From Accumulibacter sp. (GTDB lineage: Bacteria > Pseudomonadota > Gammaproteobacteria > Burkholderiales > Rhodocyclaceae): DNA of 64,000 nt. The DNA is taken from positions 744,001-808,000 of the forward strand of contig NZ_JAZKUG010000001.1 in NCBI RefSeq assembly GCF_036625195.1, in the 5' to 3' direction. The notes beneath the pieces are model-generated. The model had not been told where the DNA came from. It saw nothing but the letters and a program-made list of their open reading frames with translations, and made no database searches. Within the stretch, counting starts at the first letter, position 1; each line of letters opens with the position of its first letter. Shown piece after piece: positions 1 to 9,137 of the stretch. The translations under genes were made by a program, and so were the position numbers.

Positions 1-1
1 G

Positions 2-58
2 CAACACGTGACCGGCGATGGCCCGGATTTCGAGCGGGTCAGCTTCGTCGCCTTCTAG
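2..58 (+). CDS. C-terminal tail of an unidentified gene (partial)
   Basis: The window opens inside an open frame that ends at a TAG at 56-58. Only 18 residues are visible, ending DFERVSFVAF, too few to name a family. It is followed by about 136 bases without a convincing gene before the DUF971 start. It could be chance; the reading rests on its position just upstream of a co-directional gene and on the coding-like composition. Confidence 0.3.
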   Translation, partial: QHVTGDGPDFERVSFVAF

Positions 59-194
59 CGGCGGCGCGCGGCGGCCCAAGGATCCGCGTGGAATACCGGC
101 GACGCCTCGATCCGGCCGCAGCTGGCATCCCACGGCCGCCGGTGCGCCGTTTTTGCGTTATCATGTGGCGTCGTCAACCCGTACCGAGACCGCA

Positions 195-623
195 ATGGCT
201 GGCCTGGACGCAAGTACCAGAATCCCGACCGAGATCAAGCTGCACCAGAAGTCGCGCCTGCTGGAAGTGAGCTTCGATGGCGGCGAGAGCTTCCAGTTGA
301 GCTACGAGTTCCTGCGCGTCTTCACGCCGTCGGCTGAGGCGCGCGGCCACGGACCGGGGCAGGAGGTCCTGCAGGTCGGCAAGCGCACGGTGGACATCGA
401 CCGAGTCGAGGCGGTCGGCAACTACGCCATCCGGCCGGTCTTCTCCGACGGACACGACAGCGGACTGTATTCGTGGGATCTGCTCTATGACCTGGGCAGG
501 AATCATGACACGCTTTGGCAAAGCTACCTGGATCGCCTGCGACTCGCCGGCGCGAGCCGCGATGGCGAGTCGCCGCCTGCGGCACCGTCCGTCAAGGTAG
601 CTGGCGGCTGCAAGAAATCCTGA
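195..623 (+). CDS. DUF971 family protein (GBBH-like N-terminal domain)
   Basis: A 142-residue protein matching the DUF971 / gamma-butyrobetaine-hydroxylase-like N-terminal family, recognised by the early segment EIKLHQKSRLLEVSFDGG, the SYEFLRV motif and the late GHDSGLYSWDLLYDLG motif. In oxygenases this fold is a small accessory domain; stand-alone bacterial copies are of unknown function and often sit beside ubiE. I start at the ATG at 195 because the family begins only a few residues before the KLH motif; an upstream extension of the frame to position 18 is low-complexity and unconserved. The ubiE start follows 26 bases downstream, so the two are probably co-transcribed. Confidence 0.85.
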   Translation: MAGLDASTRIPTEIKLHQKSRLLEVSFDGGESFQLSYEFLRVFTPSAEARGHGPGQEVLQVGKRTVDIDRVEAVGNYAIRPVFSDGHDSGLYSWDLLYDLGRNHDTLWQSYLDRLRLAGASRDGESPPAAPSVKVAGGCKKS

Positions 624-649
624 CGACGATCACGGTCCGGGGCGGGGGG

Positions 650-1393
650 ATGACCAGCGACAAGAGCATGACCCACTTCGGGTTCCAGGAAGTCGCTGAG
701 GACCAGAAGGCCCGGCACGTCGCAGATGTCTTCGATTCGGTCGCCGAGCGCTACGACCTGATGAACGACCTCATGTCGGCAGGCCTGCACCGCCTCTGGA
801 AGGCGTTCACGATCGCCAAGAGTGGCGTCCGCCCCGGCTGGCGCATACTCGACGTTGCCGGAGGGACCGGCGACCTGTCGCTGGCGTTCGCCAGGAGATT
901 GGCTGGCGAAGGAGAGGTATGGCTGACCGATATCAACCACGCCATGCTTGCTCGTGGCCGCGATCGCCTGGCCGACAAGGGTTTCATCGTTGCCGTGGCG
1001 CAGTGTGATGCCGAGAAGCTGCCGTTTCCGGATGAGCACTTCGATTGCGTGACGGTTGCCTTCGGTCTGCGCAACATGACGCACAAGGACGTGGCACTGG
1101 CCGAGATGCGGCGCGTGCTGCGCCCCGGCGGGCGACTGCTCGTACTCGAGTTTTCCCGCGTCTGGAAGCCGCTGGCCCCAGCTTACGATTTCTACTCCTT
1201 CAAGCTGATCCCGCGCCTTGGCCAGATGGTCACCGGTGACGAGGCGAGCTATCGCTACCTGGCCGAGTCGATTCGTGTTCATCCCGACCAGCAGGCGCTC
1301 AAGGAACTGATGGCGCAAGCCGGACTGGAAAACGTCGAATACTTCAACCTTGCACTGGGTGTCGTGGCGCTGCATCGCGGCTTCAAGTTCTGA
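650..1393 (+). CDS. ubiE: Ubiquinone/menaquinone biosynthesis C-methyltransferase UbiE
   Basis: UbiE adds the ring C-methyl group in ubiquinone and menaquinone synthesis, using S-adenosylmethionine, in the cytoplasm or at the inner membrane. The 247-residue product has family length. It carries the UbiE signature FDSVAERYDLMNDLMSAGLH near residue 30, the SAM-binding motif LDVAGGTGDLS near 70, and the late segment EFSRVWKPL with the C-terminal GVVALHRGFKF. The ATG at 650 gives the canonical amino terminus and follows a purine-rich GGGGGGA. The gene lies between the DUF971 gene and ubiJ, an arrangement shared with other Betaproteobacteria. Confidence 0.97.
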   Translation: MTSDKSMTHFGFQEVAEDQKARHVADVFDSVAERYDLMNDLMSAGLHRLWKAFTIAKSGVRPGWRILDVAGGTGDLSLAFARRLAGEGEVWLTDINHAMLARGRDRLADKGFIVAVAQCDAEKLPFPDEHFDCVTVAFGLRNMTHKDVALAEMRRVLRPGGRLLVLEFSRVWKPLAPAYDFYSFKLIPRLGQMVTGDEASYRYLAESIRVHPDQQALKELMAQAGLENVEYFNLALGVVALHRGFKF

Positions 1394-1409
1394 ATCTGGC
1401 CACCGCGCG

Positions 1410-1997
1410 ATGATCGCCCCGGTCGTGCTGCCTTTCGCCAACCACCTGCTGGCAGCCGACGACTGGGCACGCAAACGCCTTGCCACATTCGTCGGCAAGA
1501 CCGCAAGCCTGCGCCTTGGTGGACGCGAGTTCCTGCGGGTGGTCATCGACGAGCACGGGCTGCTGCAACGGGACGCCGCCGGAACGAGCCCGACAGTCAG
1601 CATCGAACTTCCTGCAGACACTCCGGCACGGCTTCTTGGCGACCGGGCTGCGGTGTTCTCGGCGGCGACGATCGCCGGCTCGGCCGATCTGGCGCAGACC
1701 CTGGGCCAGGTTTTCGGCAACCTGCGCTGGGATATCGAGGAGGATCTGTCGCAGTTGGTCGGCGACATCGCCGCCCGTCGTGGTCTGCAGCTGGCCGGAC
1801 ACGTCGCCCGCTGGCACTGGCAGGCGGCAAACAGGTTGGCAGGCGCGGTCGCAGAGTACCTGACCGAGGAAGCGGCGGAGATCGCCAATCGACGCGACAT
1901 CCACGGCTTCTGCGAACAGGTCGACCTGCTTCGTGACGACTTCGCGCGCCTGGAAAAGAGGTTGAGAAGGCTGGAAGCGAGCCGCCAGACTCCATGA
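1410..1997 (+). CDS. ubiJ: Ubiquinone biosynthesis accessory factor UbiJ (SCP2 domain)
   Basis: UbiJ is a lipid-binding SCP2-domain protein that helps organise the soluble Ubi complex. This 195-residue product has the expected length. It holds an N-terminal SCP2-like segment (LRLGGREFLRVVIDEHG), the family region DLAQTLGQVFGNLRWDIEEDLSQLVGD near residues 90-120, and a C-terminal coiled-coil with the conserved EQVDLLRDDFARLEKRLRRLE. The ATG at 1410 is 16 bases after the ubiE stop. The usual next gene, ubiB, is absent: the convergent atp operon follows instead. Confidence 0.85.
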   Translation: MIAPVVLPFANHLLAADDWARKRLATFVGKTASLRLGGREFLRVVIDEHGLLQRDAAGTSPTVSIELPADTPARLLGDRAAVFSAATIAGSADLAQTLGQVFGNLRWDIEEDLSQLVGDIAARRGLQLAGHVARWHWQAANRLAGAVAEYLTEEAAEIANRRDIHGFCEQVDLLRDDFARLEKRLRRLEASRQTP

Positions 1998-2005
1998 ACA
2001 AGAAA

Positions 2006-2029
2006 GGGCAACCGCGCTGACGGCTGCCC
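2006..2029 (-). terminator. Candidate terminator of the atp operon
   Basis: A GGGCA / TGCCC stem with an inner CCG / CGG pairing lies between the converging ubiJ and atpC genes. Read on the minus strand it is followed by a short TTTCTT run, so it fits an intrinsic terminator for the atp operon better than for ubiJ. Confidence 0.45.
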
Positions 2030-2062
2030 CTGCCTGCTGGCTGCTGTCGCCGGCAGCAGCTG

Positions 2063-2485
2063 CTAATGACGGTTGCGCAGTTTCTTGATGGCCTGCAACT
2101 GGGCAACCGCCTGTGCCAGTTCCGCTTCCGCGGTCGCCAGACTGATATCCGAGGTGCGATCGCGCAGTGCTTCTTCCGCCCGACGCTTGGCCTCCGCTGC
2201 CTTCGCTTCGTCCAGGTCGTGCGCCCGGATTGCCGTGTCGGCCAGAACGGTGATCAGTTCCGGCTGTACTTCGAGCATGCCTCCCGAAACGTATACCAGC
2301 TCGTACTCATCGCGGTCCGGGACTTTCAGACGGACGGTCCCGGGCTTGATGCGCGTCAGCAACGGGGTGTGCTTCGGGTAGATGCCCAACTCGCCGGCCT
2401 CGCCAGGGAAGACGGCGAAATCGGTCTGCCCGGAAAAGATCAGTTCCTCGGCGCTGACGACGTCAACATGTACTCTGATTGCCAT
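2063..2485 (-). CDS. atpC: ATP synthase epsilon subunit
   Basis: Epsilon is part of the F1 central stalk and inhibits ATP hydrolysis. The 140-residue product has an N-terminal beta-sandwich (HVDVVSAEELIFSGQ, EAGELGIYPKHTPLL, VSGGMLEVQPELITVLADTAI) and a C-terminal helical hairpin rich in Ala, Glu and Arg, as the family requires. The ATG at 2485 lies behind GGAAATACC; an in-frame extension upstream has no family resemblance. It is the last gene of the atpIBEFHAGDC operon, 69 bases after atpD. Confidence 0.97.
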   Translation of the reverse strand: MAIRVHVDVVSAEELIFSGQTDFAVFPGEAGELGIYPKHTPLLTRIKPGTVRLKVPDRDEYELVYVSGGMLEVQPELITVLADTAIRAHDLDEAKAAEAKRRAEEALRDRTSDISLATAEAELAQAVAQLQAIKKLRNRH

Positions 2486-2554
2486 GGTATTTCCTTGCTG
2501 GGTCGCGCCGCCGGCCGCAAGCTGGCGGCGGCGCAACGTTGCCCGATCGGCGCC

Positions 2555-3955
<1,401 letters not shown>

Positions 3956-3991
3956 CGTCGTATCCCTAAACAATAAACTGATTATCCGTGG

Positions 3992-4855
3992 TCAGACAGC
4001 CGCTGCGCCGCCGACGATCTCCGAAAGCTCTTTGGTAATCGCTGCCTGGCGAGCCTTGTTGTAAACCAGCTTGAGCTCACCGATGACGTTCTTGGCGTTG
4101 TCCGATGCCGACTTCATCGCAACCATGCGCGCGCTCTGTTCGGACGCCATGTTCTCGGCGACGGCCTGATAGATCATCGCCTCGACGTAGCGCACGAGAA
4201 GATCGTCGATCACCGTCTTGGCATCGGGCTCGTAAAGGTAGTCCCAGCGGTTGCCCTGGCCACCGACCAGATCACCAGCCAGTGGCAGCAGCTGGTAGAG
4301 CGTCGGCTCCTGCTTCATGGTGTTGATGAAGCGCGTGAAACCAATGTAGAGAACGTCGATCTCGCCCTTCATGTAGGCATCGAGCTGCACCTTGACCGGG
4401 CCAATGAGCCGTTCCAGGTGCGGGGTATCGCCGATTCCGGTGAGCTGCGAAACGATGTTGGCGCCGGCACGCTGCATGAACCCGAGGCCCTTGTTGCCGA
4501 TCGCCGTCACCCGCAACTTCTTGCCTTCGGCATCCCACTCCTTCATCTTGGCCAGAGCGAGGCGCAACACGTTGGTGTTGAGGCCGCCGCAGAGTCCCTT
4601 GTCGGAGGTGATGGTGATCAGGCCGACCGACTTCACCTGCTCGCGCACGGTGAGGAAGGGATGCCGGTAGTCGGTCAGGGCGTGCGAAAGATTGCCGGCA
4701 ACGACACGGATCTTCTCGCCGTATGGGCGGGCGGCCCGCATCCTGTCCTGCGCCTTGCGCATCTTGGACGCGGCCACCATCTCCATGGCCTTGGTGATCT
4801 TGCGCGTACTCTCGACGCTCTTGATCTTGGTGCGGATTTCCTTGCCGCTGGGCAT
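3992..4855 (-). CDS. atpG: ATP synthase gamma subunit
   Basis: Gamma is the rotating central shaft of F1. The 287-residue product begins with the typical MPSGKEIRTKIKSVESTRKITKAMEMVAASKM helix and ends with the conserved C-terminal helix (MKSASDNAKNVIGELKLVYNKARQAAITKELSEIVGGAAAV). The internal SDKGLCGGLN motif near residue 85 is present. Length and both ends match the family. It is 18 bases from atpA in the operon. Confidence 0.98.
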   Translation of the reverse strand: MPSGKEIRTKIKSVESTRKITKAMEMVAASKMRKAQDRMRAARPYGEKIRVVAGNLSHALTDYRHPFLTVREQVKSVGLITITSDKGLCGGLNTNVLRLALAKMKEWDAEGKKLRVTAIGNKGLGFMQRAGANIVSQLTGIGDTPHLERLIGPVKVQLDAYMKGEIDVLYIGFTRFINTMKQEPTLYQLLPLAGDLVGGQGNRWDYLYEPDAKTVIDDLLVRYVEAMIYQAVAENMASEQSARMVAMKSASDNAKNVIGELKLVYNKARQAAITKELSEIVGGAAAV

Positions 4856-4873
4856 GGCGATCTCCTCGCTCGA

Positions 4874-6412
4874 TCAGGCCAGAGTGGCCTTGAATTCCTC
4901 GATCGCCTTGCTCAGCTTCTGCTCGGCGTCGGCATCAAGATCCTTGCTCGTCTCGATCTTCGTGATCAGGTCGGGGTACTTCTGCTTGACGAAACCATGC
5001 ATCTGCTTCTCGGTGGCGAGCGCCTTCTTGACATCCACGTCGTCGAAGTAGCCCTTATTGACCGCATGCAGCGTGATCGCCATCTCGGAGATGGTGAGCG
5101 GCGAATATTGCGGCTGCTTCATCAGCTCGGTCACCAGCCGGCCGCGGTCGAGCTGCTTCCGGGTGGCCTCGTCGAGATCGGAGGCGAACTGGGCAAACGC
5201 AGCGAGTTCGCGGTACTGGGCGAGTGCCAGGCGCACGCCACCGCCGAGCTTCTTGATGACCTTCGTCTGCGCCGCACCGCCAACCCGGGAGACCGAGATG
5301 CCGGCGTCGATGGCGGGACGGATACCGGCATTGAAAAGGTCGGTGTCGAGGAAGATCTGGCCGTCCGTGATCGAGATCACGTTCGTCGGCACGAAGGCGG
5401 ATACGTCGCCCGCCTGGGTCTCGATGACCGGTAGGGCGGTCAGCGAGCCGGTCTTGCCCTTGACCTCGCCGTTGGTGAAGCGCTCGACCCAATCCGCCGA
5501 GACGCGCGCCGCGCGCTCGAGAAGGCGCGAGTGCAGGTAGAAGACGTCACCCGGATAGGCCTCGCGACCCGGCGGCCGGCGCAGCAGCAGCGAGACCTGG
5601 CGGTAGGCCCACGCCTGCTTGGTCAGGTCGTCGTAGATGATCAGCGCATCCTGGCCGCGATCGCGGAAGTACTCGCCCATCGTGCAGCCCGAGTAGGGCG
5701 CGATGTACTGCAACGCGGCCGACTCGGAAGCGGTCGCGGCGACGATGATGGTGTACTCCATGGCGCCGTTCTCTTCGAGCTTGCGAACGACGTTGGCAAC
5801 CGTCGAGGCCTTCTGCCCGACGGCAACGTAGATGCAGATGAGATCCTGGCCCTTCTGGTTGATGATCGTATCGACGGCAACCGCGGTCTTGCCCGTCTGC
5901 CGGTCGCCGATGATCAGTTCGCGCTGGCCGCGACCGATCGGCACCATGGCGTCGATCGACTTGAGGCCGGTCTGCACCGGCTGCGAGACGGACTTGCGCC
6001 AGATGACGCCAGGTGCGACCTTCTCGATCTTGTCGGTCAGCTTGGCGTTGATCGGACCCTTGCCGTCGATCGGCTGCCCGAGCGAGTTGACCACGCGGCC
6101 GAGGAGTTCCGGTCCGACGGGCACCTCGAGGATGCGGCCCGTCGTCTTGACGGTATCGCCCTCACTGATCTGGTCGTATTCACCGAGGACGACGGCGCCG
6201 ACCGAATCGCGGTCGAGGTTGAGCGCCATGCCGAAGGTGTTACCCGGGAACTCGAGCATTTCACCCTGCATGACATCGGTCAGGCCGTAGACACGGCAGA
6301 TGCCATCGGTCACCGAAACCACGGTGCCCTGGGTGCGCAGATCGGCGCTGATCGCAAGATTCTCGATCTTGCTCTTGATCAGTTCGCTGATTTCGGAAGG
6401 ATTCAACTGCAT
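4874..6412 (-). CDS. atpA: ATP synthase alpha subunit
   Basis: Non-catalytic nucleotide-binding F1 subunit. Residues include the P-loop GDRQTGKTAVAVD near 170 and the signature PAIDAGISVSRVGG near 365. Two ATG codons lie close together at 6418 and 6412. The AGGAG sequence sits 1 base before the first but 7 bases before the second, so I choose 6412 (MQLNPSEISELIKSKIENL), giving 512 residues, which is the usual length. It follows atpH by 10 bases. Confidence 0.98.
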   Translation of the reverse strand: MQLNPSEISELIKSKIENLAISADLRTQGTVVSVTDGICRVYGLTDVMQGEMLEFPGNTFGMALNLDRDSVGAVVLGEYDQISEGDTVKTTGRILEVPVGPELLGRVVNSLGQPIDGKGPINAKLTDKIEKVAPGVIWRKSVSQPVQTGLKSIDAMVPIGRGQRELIIGDRQTGKTAVAVDTIINQKGQDLICIYVAVGQKASTVANVVRKLEENGAMEYTIIVAATASESAALQYIAPYSGCTMGEYFRDRGQDALIIYDDLTKQAWAYRQVSLLLRRPPGREAYPGDVFYLHSRLLERAARVSADWVERFTNGEVKGKTGSLTALPVIETQAGDVSAFVPTNVISITDGQIFLDTDLFNAGIRPAIDAGISVSRVGGAAQTKVIKKLGGGVRLALAQYRELAAFAQFASDLDEATRKQLDRGRLVTELMKQPQYSPLTISEMAITLHAVNKGYFDDVDVKKALATEKQMHGFVKQKYPDLITKIETSKDLDADAEQKLSKAIEEFKATLA

Positions 6413-6422
6413 GGACATTCTC

Positions 6423-6959
6423 CTAATTCTTGAGCGCCAACCGCAGGCTCTCGATCTTTCCGAGCACGGAGGTATCGAGCACCTGGTCGCCAACGACAAT
6501 CTTGACGCCGCCGATCAGCGATTGATCGACGACCACTTCGGCAGTCAGCCGGGTCTTGAAGCGTGCTTCCAGGTCGCTCACCAGAGTCTTGCGCTGCAGT
6601 TCGTCAAGCGGGAAAGCGCTGTAGATCGTGGCTTCCTTGACGCCTTCCTGTGCAGCCCTGAGCCCTTCGAAGAGACCCGCGATCTCGGGCAGTGCGGCAA
6701 GCCGCTCGTTGCTGGCGAGGACGTCGATCAGATTGGCCTCACCGCCTGCAAGTGCCTTGCCGGCCAGCGACTTGAAGAGCGCGCTCTTCTGCGCGGCCGA
6801 GAGCTCGGGATTGCCGATGCAGGCACGCATCTGCTCATTCGAGGCGATTGCGGAAAGCAGCGACAGCCGCTCGGACCAAGCCGCCAGTGCCTTGTTTTCC
6901 AGCGCCATCCGGAAGACCGCCTCGGCGTAGGGGCGCGCGATGGTAACGAGTTCGGCCAT
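6423..6959 (-). CDS. atpH: ATP synthase delta subunit
   Basis: Delta joins F1 to the peripheral stalk. The 178-residue product starts MAELVTIARPYAEAVFRMAL, the family's N-terminal helix, and ends with the conserved C-terminal segment in which SLIGGVKIVVGDQVLDTSVLGKIESL is recognisable. The gene starts 4 bases after the atpF stop, so translational coupling is likely. Confidence 0.97.
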   Translation of the reverse strand: MAELVTIARPYAEAVFRMALENKALAAWSERLSLLSAIASNEQMRACIGNPELSAAQKSALFKSLAGKALAGGEANLIDVLASNERLAALPEIAGLFEGLRAAQEGVKEATIYSAFPLDELQRKTLVSDLEARFKTRLTAEVVVDQSLIGGVKIVVGDQVLDTSVLGKIESLRLALKN

Positions 6960-6963
6960 GATC

Positions 6964-7434
6964 TCAGAGTTCCTGCTTGAGTGCGGTCAGCATCTCGGCA
7001 TGGGCCTTGGCATCCACCTCACGCTTCAGGATCTGCTCGGCGCCAGCCACCGCCAAGTCGGCGACCCGGCCGCGCAACTCTGCCCTCGCCTGCTCGACCT
7101 GCTGTGCAATCTCCGCCTTGGCCGCGGCAACCACCTTGTCGGCCTCGACCTTGGCCGCGACCTTCGCTTCCTCGACCATCTGCGCACCGCGCTTCTCGGC
7201 TGCTGCGATGATCTCCGCGGCCTTCGCCTTGGCGTCGCGCAGGGCATCGGCGGACCGCTTGCCGGCCAGTTCCAGCTCGTGCTTGCCACGCTCACCGGCG
7301 GCAAGCCCGTCGGCAATCAGTTTTTGGCGATCAGACATGGCCTTCGCCAGCGGCGGCCAGACGTACTTCATCGTGATCCAGATGAAGACGGCGAACCAGA
7401 TCGCCTCGCCAATCAGCGTTGCGTTGATGTTCAC
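6964..7434 (-). CDS. atpF: ATP synthase b subunit
   Basis: Subunit b forms the peripheral stalk of Fo. It has a single N-terminal membrane helix (ATLIGEAIWFAVFIWITMKYVWPPL, about residues 5-27) followed by a long Ala/Glu/Lys/Arg-rich helix that ends near residue 156, the usual length. The start codon is GTG: the AGGAGG sequence lies 5 bases upstream, and no in-frame ATG would give the complete membrane helix. Confidence 0.97.
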   Translation of the reverse strand: MNINATLIGEAIWFAVFIWITMKYVWPPLAKAMSDRQKLIADGLAAGERGKHELELAGKRSADALRDAKAKAAEIIAAAEKRGAQMVEEAKVAAKVEADKVVAAAKAEIAQQVEQARAELRGRVADLAVAGAEQILKREVDAKAHAEMLTALKQEL

Positions 7435-7474
7435 GCTAACCTCCTGTCAAAAGTTTGTCGGCAAGGAGTAGCGA

Positions 7475-7744
7475 TCAGCCCTTGACGACAGCGATGAAGG
7501 GGTTGGCAAACAGCATGAAGAGAGCGATACCGACACCGATCATGGTGACCGCGTCGAGCAGACCGGCAACGATGAACATCTTTACCTGGAGAGTCGGGAT
7601 CATTTCCGGTTGCCGGGCTGCACCTTCGAGGAAGCGGCCACCAAGCAGACCAAAACCGATGGCGGTACCAAGAGCGCCCGCGCCGATCAGGATGGCGACG
7701 GCGATGGCGGTGTTACCGAGCAACATTGACAGAGCAGCTTCCAT
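7475..7744 (-). CDS. atpE: ATP synthase c subunit
   Basis: Proteolipid that forms the rotor ring. The 89-residue hairpin has two membrane helices joined by the polar loop GARQPE (residues 41-47). The proton-carrying carboxylate is Asp64 in LLDAVTMIGVG. The first helix lacks the Gln/Glu/Thr pattern of sodium-driven rings, so proton coupling is expected. The intergenic space toward atpB holds a three-copy tandem repeat. Confidence 0.98.
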   Translation of the reverse strand: MEAALSMLLGNTAIAVAILIGAGALGTAIGFGLLGGRFLEGAARQPEMIPTLQVKMFIVAGLLDAVTMIGVGIALFMLFANPFIAVVKG

Positions 7745-7767
7745 TAGTCTCTCCTAGTAAGACATGC

Positions 7768-7793
7768 TAAACGGGTTAAACGGGTTAAACGGG
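7768..7793. repeat. Three tandem copies of a 9-bp unit between atpB and atpE
   Basis: The unit TAAACGGGT is repeated at 7768, 7777 and 7786 (the last copy ends GGGG). It lies in the untranslated spacer of 96 bases between atpB and atpE. The translation-initiation region of atpE is a known control point in ATP synthase operons, so the repeat could affect message structure or copy number, but that is inference. Confidence 0.8.
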
Positions 7794-7840
7794 GACAACG
7801 CGTGGATCAAACCGGTGATCGGTGCAGGGCAAGCGGGCCG

Positions 7841-8611
7841 CTAACCATGCGACTCGCTGGCCATCGACAGGTACACGATGGTCAACATCATGAAGACGAA
7901 AGCCTGCAGGGTGATGATCAGGATGTGGAACAGCGCCCAGGGCAAAGCGAGCGGCAGTTGCCAGATGCCCAGCAGGGCAATCAGGATGAAGACCATTTCG
8001 CCGGCGTACATGTTGCCGAACAGACGCAGCGAGAGCGAGATCGGCTTGGCGATGTCCTCGATGAGGCGGAAAAGCAGGTTGACCGGCGCCATCTTGGCGC
8101 CAAAGGGAACGGTGAACACCTCGTGCATGAAGCCGCCGAAACCCTTCACCTTGAAGCCCATGACGATCATGACCACGAAAACGCTCAGCGACATGCCGAA
8201 GGTCAGGTTCGGATCGGTGGTGGGAACGACCTTGAAGAAATGAACGCCGGTCATGCCGAGGAGCATCGGCACGAAATCGACCGGAATCAGGTCCATGGCG
8301 TTCATCAGCAACACCCAGACGAAGATGGTGATCGCCATCGGCGTCACCAGAGGGCTCTTGCCGTGGTAGGTGTCCTTCACCTGCTGATCGATGAACGAAA
8401 CCAGCATCTCGACGAAGGCCTGCATCCTGCCGGGGACTCCCGCCGTCGCTTGGCGCGCCAGCATGGCCATGCCGACGAAGGCGACCAGGCCGAGCAGGCC
8501 GGAGACGATCAGCGAATCAAGGTGCAGGGCCCAGAACCCTTGACCGACGGTCAGGTTGGTCAGGTGGTGAACGATGTAAGCGCTCGCTGTGAGCGGTTCG
8601 CCCGAAGCCAT
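7841..8611 (-). CDS. atpB: ATP synthase a subunit
   Basis: Subunit a holds the proton half-channels of Fo. The 256-residue product has multiple membrane helices. The essential arginine lies in ISLSLRLFGNMYAGEMVFILIALLG near residue 190, and the fourth-helix segment MNAMDLIPVDFVP is also conserved. Length and start (MASGEPLTASAYIVHHLTNLT) match betaproteobacterial AtpB. It is 18 bases downstream of atpI. Confidence 0.98.
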   Translation of the reverse strand: MASGEPLTASAYIVHHLTNLTVGQGFWALHLDSLIVSGLLGLVAFVGMAMLARQATAGVPGRMQAFVEMLVSFIDQQVKDTYHGKSPLVTPMAITIFVWVLLMNAMDLIPVDFVPMLLGMTGVHFFKVVPTTDPNLTFGMSLSVFVVMIVMGFKVKGFGGFMHEVFTVPFGAKMAPVNLLFRLIEDIAKPISLSLRLFGNMYAGEMVFILIALLGIWQLPLALPWALFHILIITLQAFVFMMLTIVYLSMASESHG

Positions 8612-8629
8612 GAATTCCCCCCGTTTCGA

Positions 8630-8992
8630 CTATTGCTGCCGGAGCAGCGCCATCCAGTAAACGACAATCGTTGCCGCATAGGCCAGGAAGAGCGGCAAGG
8701 CGGCGAGCTGTGCATAGGTCTTGAAGACCAGAGCAAACAGCAGCAGGCTCACAGCGAACTTGTAGGCCTCGCCGGCCACCTGCGCATTGAAGGCCTTGCG
8801 CGCGTCCGCCGCTGTCTGCTCCAATGGCCGCAAGGCGCGCCAGGCATAGGCAAAAGCGCTTGCCATGGCGATGCCACCACCGAGCACTGCGGAAACGGCT
8901 GCATCAAGGCCTGCTGCCAGTCCAGCCAGGATAGCCGCCGCCAGCGTCACCAGAAACTGGCAGCGGAGGATCCAGCGGACCTGTGGATGCAC
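8630..8992 (-). CDS. atpI: ATP synthase subunit I
   Basis: AtpI is a small membrane protein thought to help c-ring assembly. I start at the GTG at 8992: GGAGGGG lies 6 bases upstream and the predicted promoter sits just before it. The reading frame continues further upstream to a TTG, but that codon lies within or before the promoter. The 120-residue product has four hydrophobic segments, in the regions of LVTLAAAILAGLAAGL, AVLGGGIAMASAFAYAW, FAVSLLLFALVFKTY and LFLAYAATIVVYWMALL. Confidence 0.85.
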   Translation of the reverse strand: MHPQVRWILRCQFLVTLAAAILAGLAAGLDAAVSAVLGGGIAMASAFAYAWRALRPLEQTAADARKAFNAQVAGEAYKFAVSLLLFALVFKTYAQLAALPLFLAYAATIVVYWMALLRQQ

Positions 8993-9016
8993 AGCTAGCC
9001 CCTCCAAAACGTTCGC

Positions 9017-9045
9017 AGGATACCAGACTCGCAAAGCGGAATCAA
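9017..9045 (-). promoter_or_regulatory. sigma70-like promoter of the atp operon
   Basis: On the minus strand TTGATT (9040-9045) and TATCCT (9017-9022) are separated by exactly 17 bases. Transcription would begin near 9010, leaving a leader of under 20 bases to the atpI GTG. This supports both the promoter and the short atpI start. parB ends more than 90 bases further upstream. Confidence 0.6.
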
Positions 9046-9137
9046 ACCGCACATGCAAAAAAGTTTGGATTCCTTTACTGCGTCTGGCTTGCAGGGCTGT
9101 TCAGGCGGTCGTTCAGGCCCCCCCATGGTGCACCGCG

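Noticed and set aside
18..194. N-terminal extension of the DUF971 gene
   Set aside because: Low-complexity Ser/Arg/Pro sequence; the family begins at the internal ATG.
524..2011. Long open frame antisense to ubiE and ubiJ
   Set aside because: High GC gives long antisense frames; the product is Arg/Ser/Ala-rich without domains, and the plus strand has clear genes.
4418..6433. Open frames antisense to atpG and atpA
   Set aside because: Fully inside strongly conserved ATP synthase genes; no similarity to any family.
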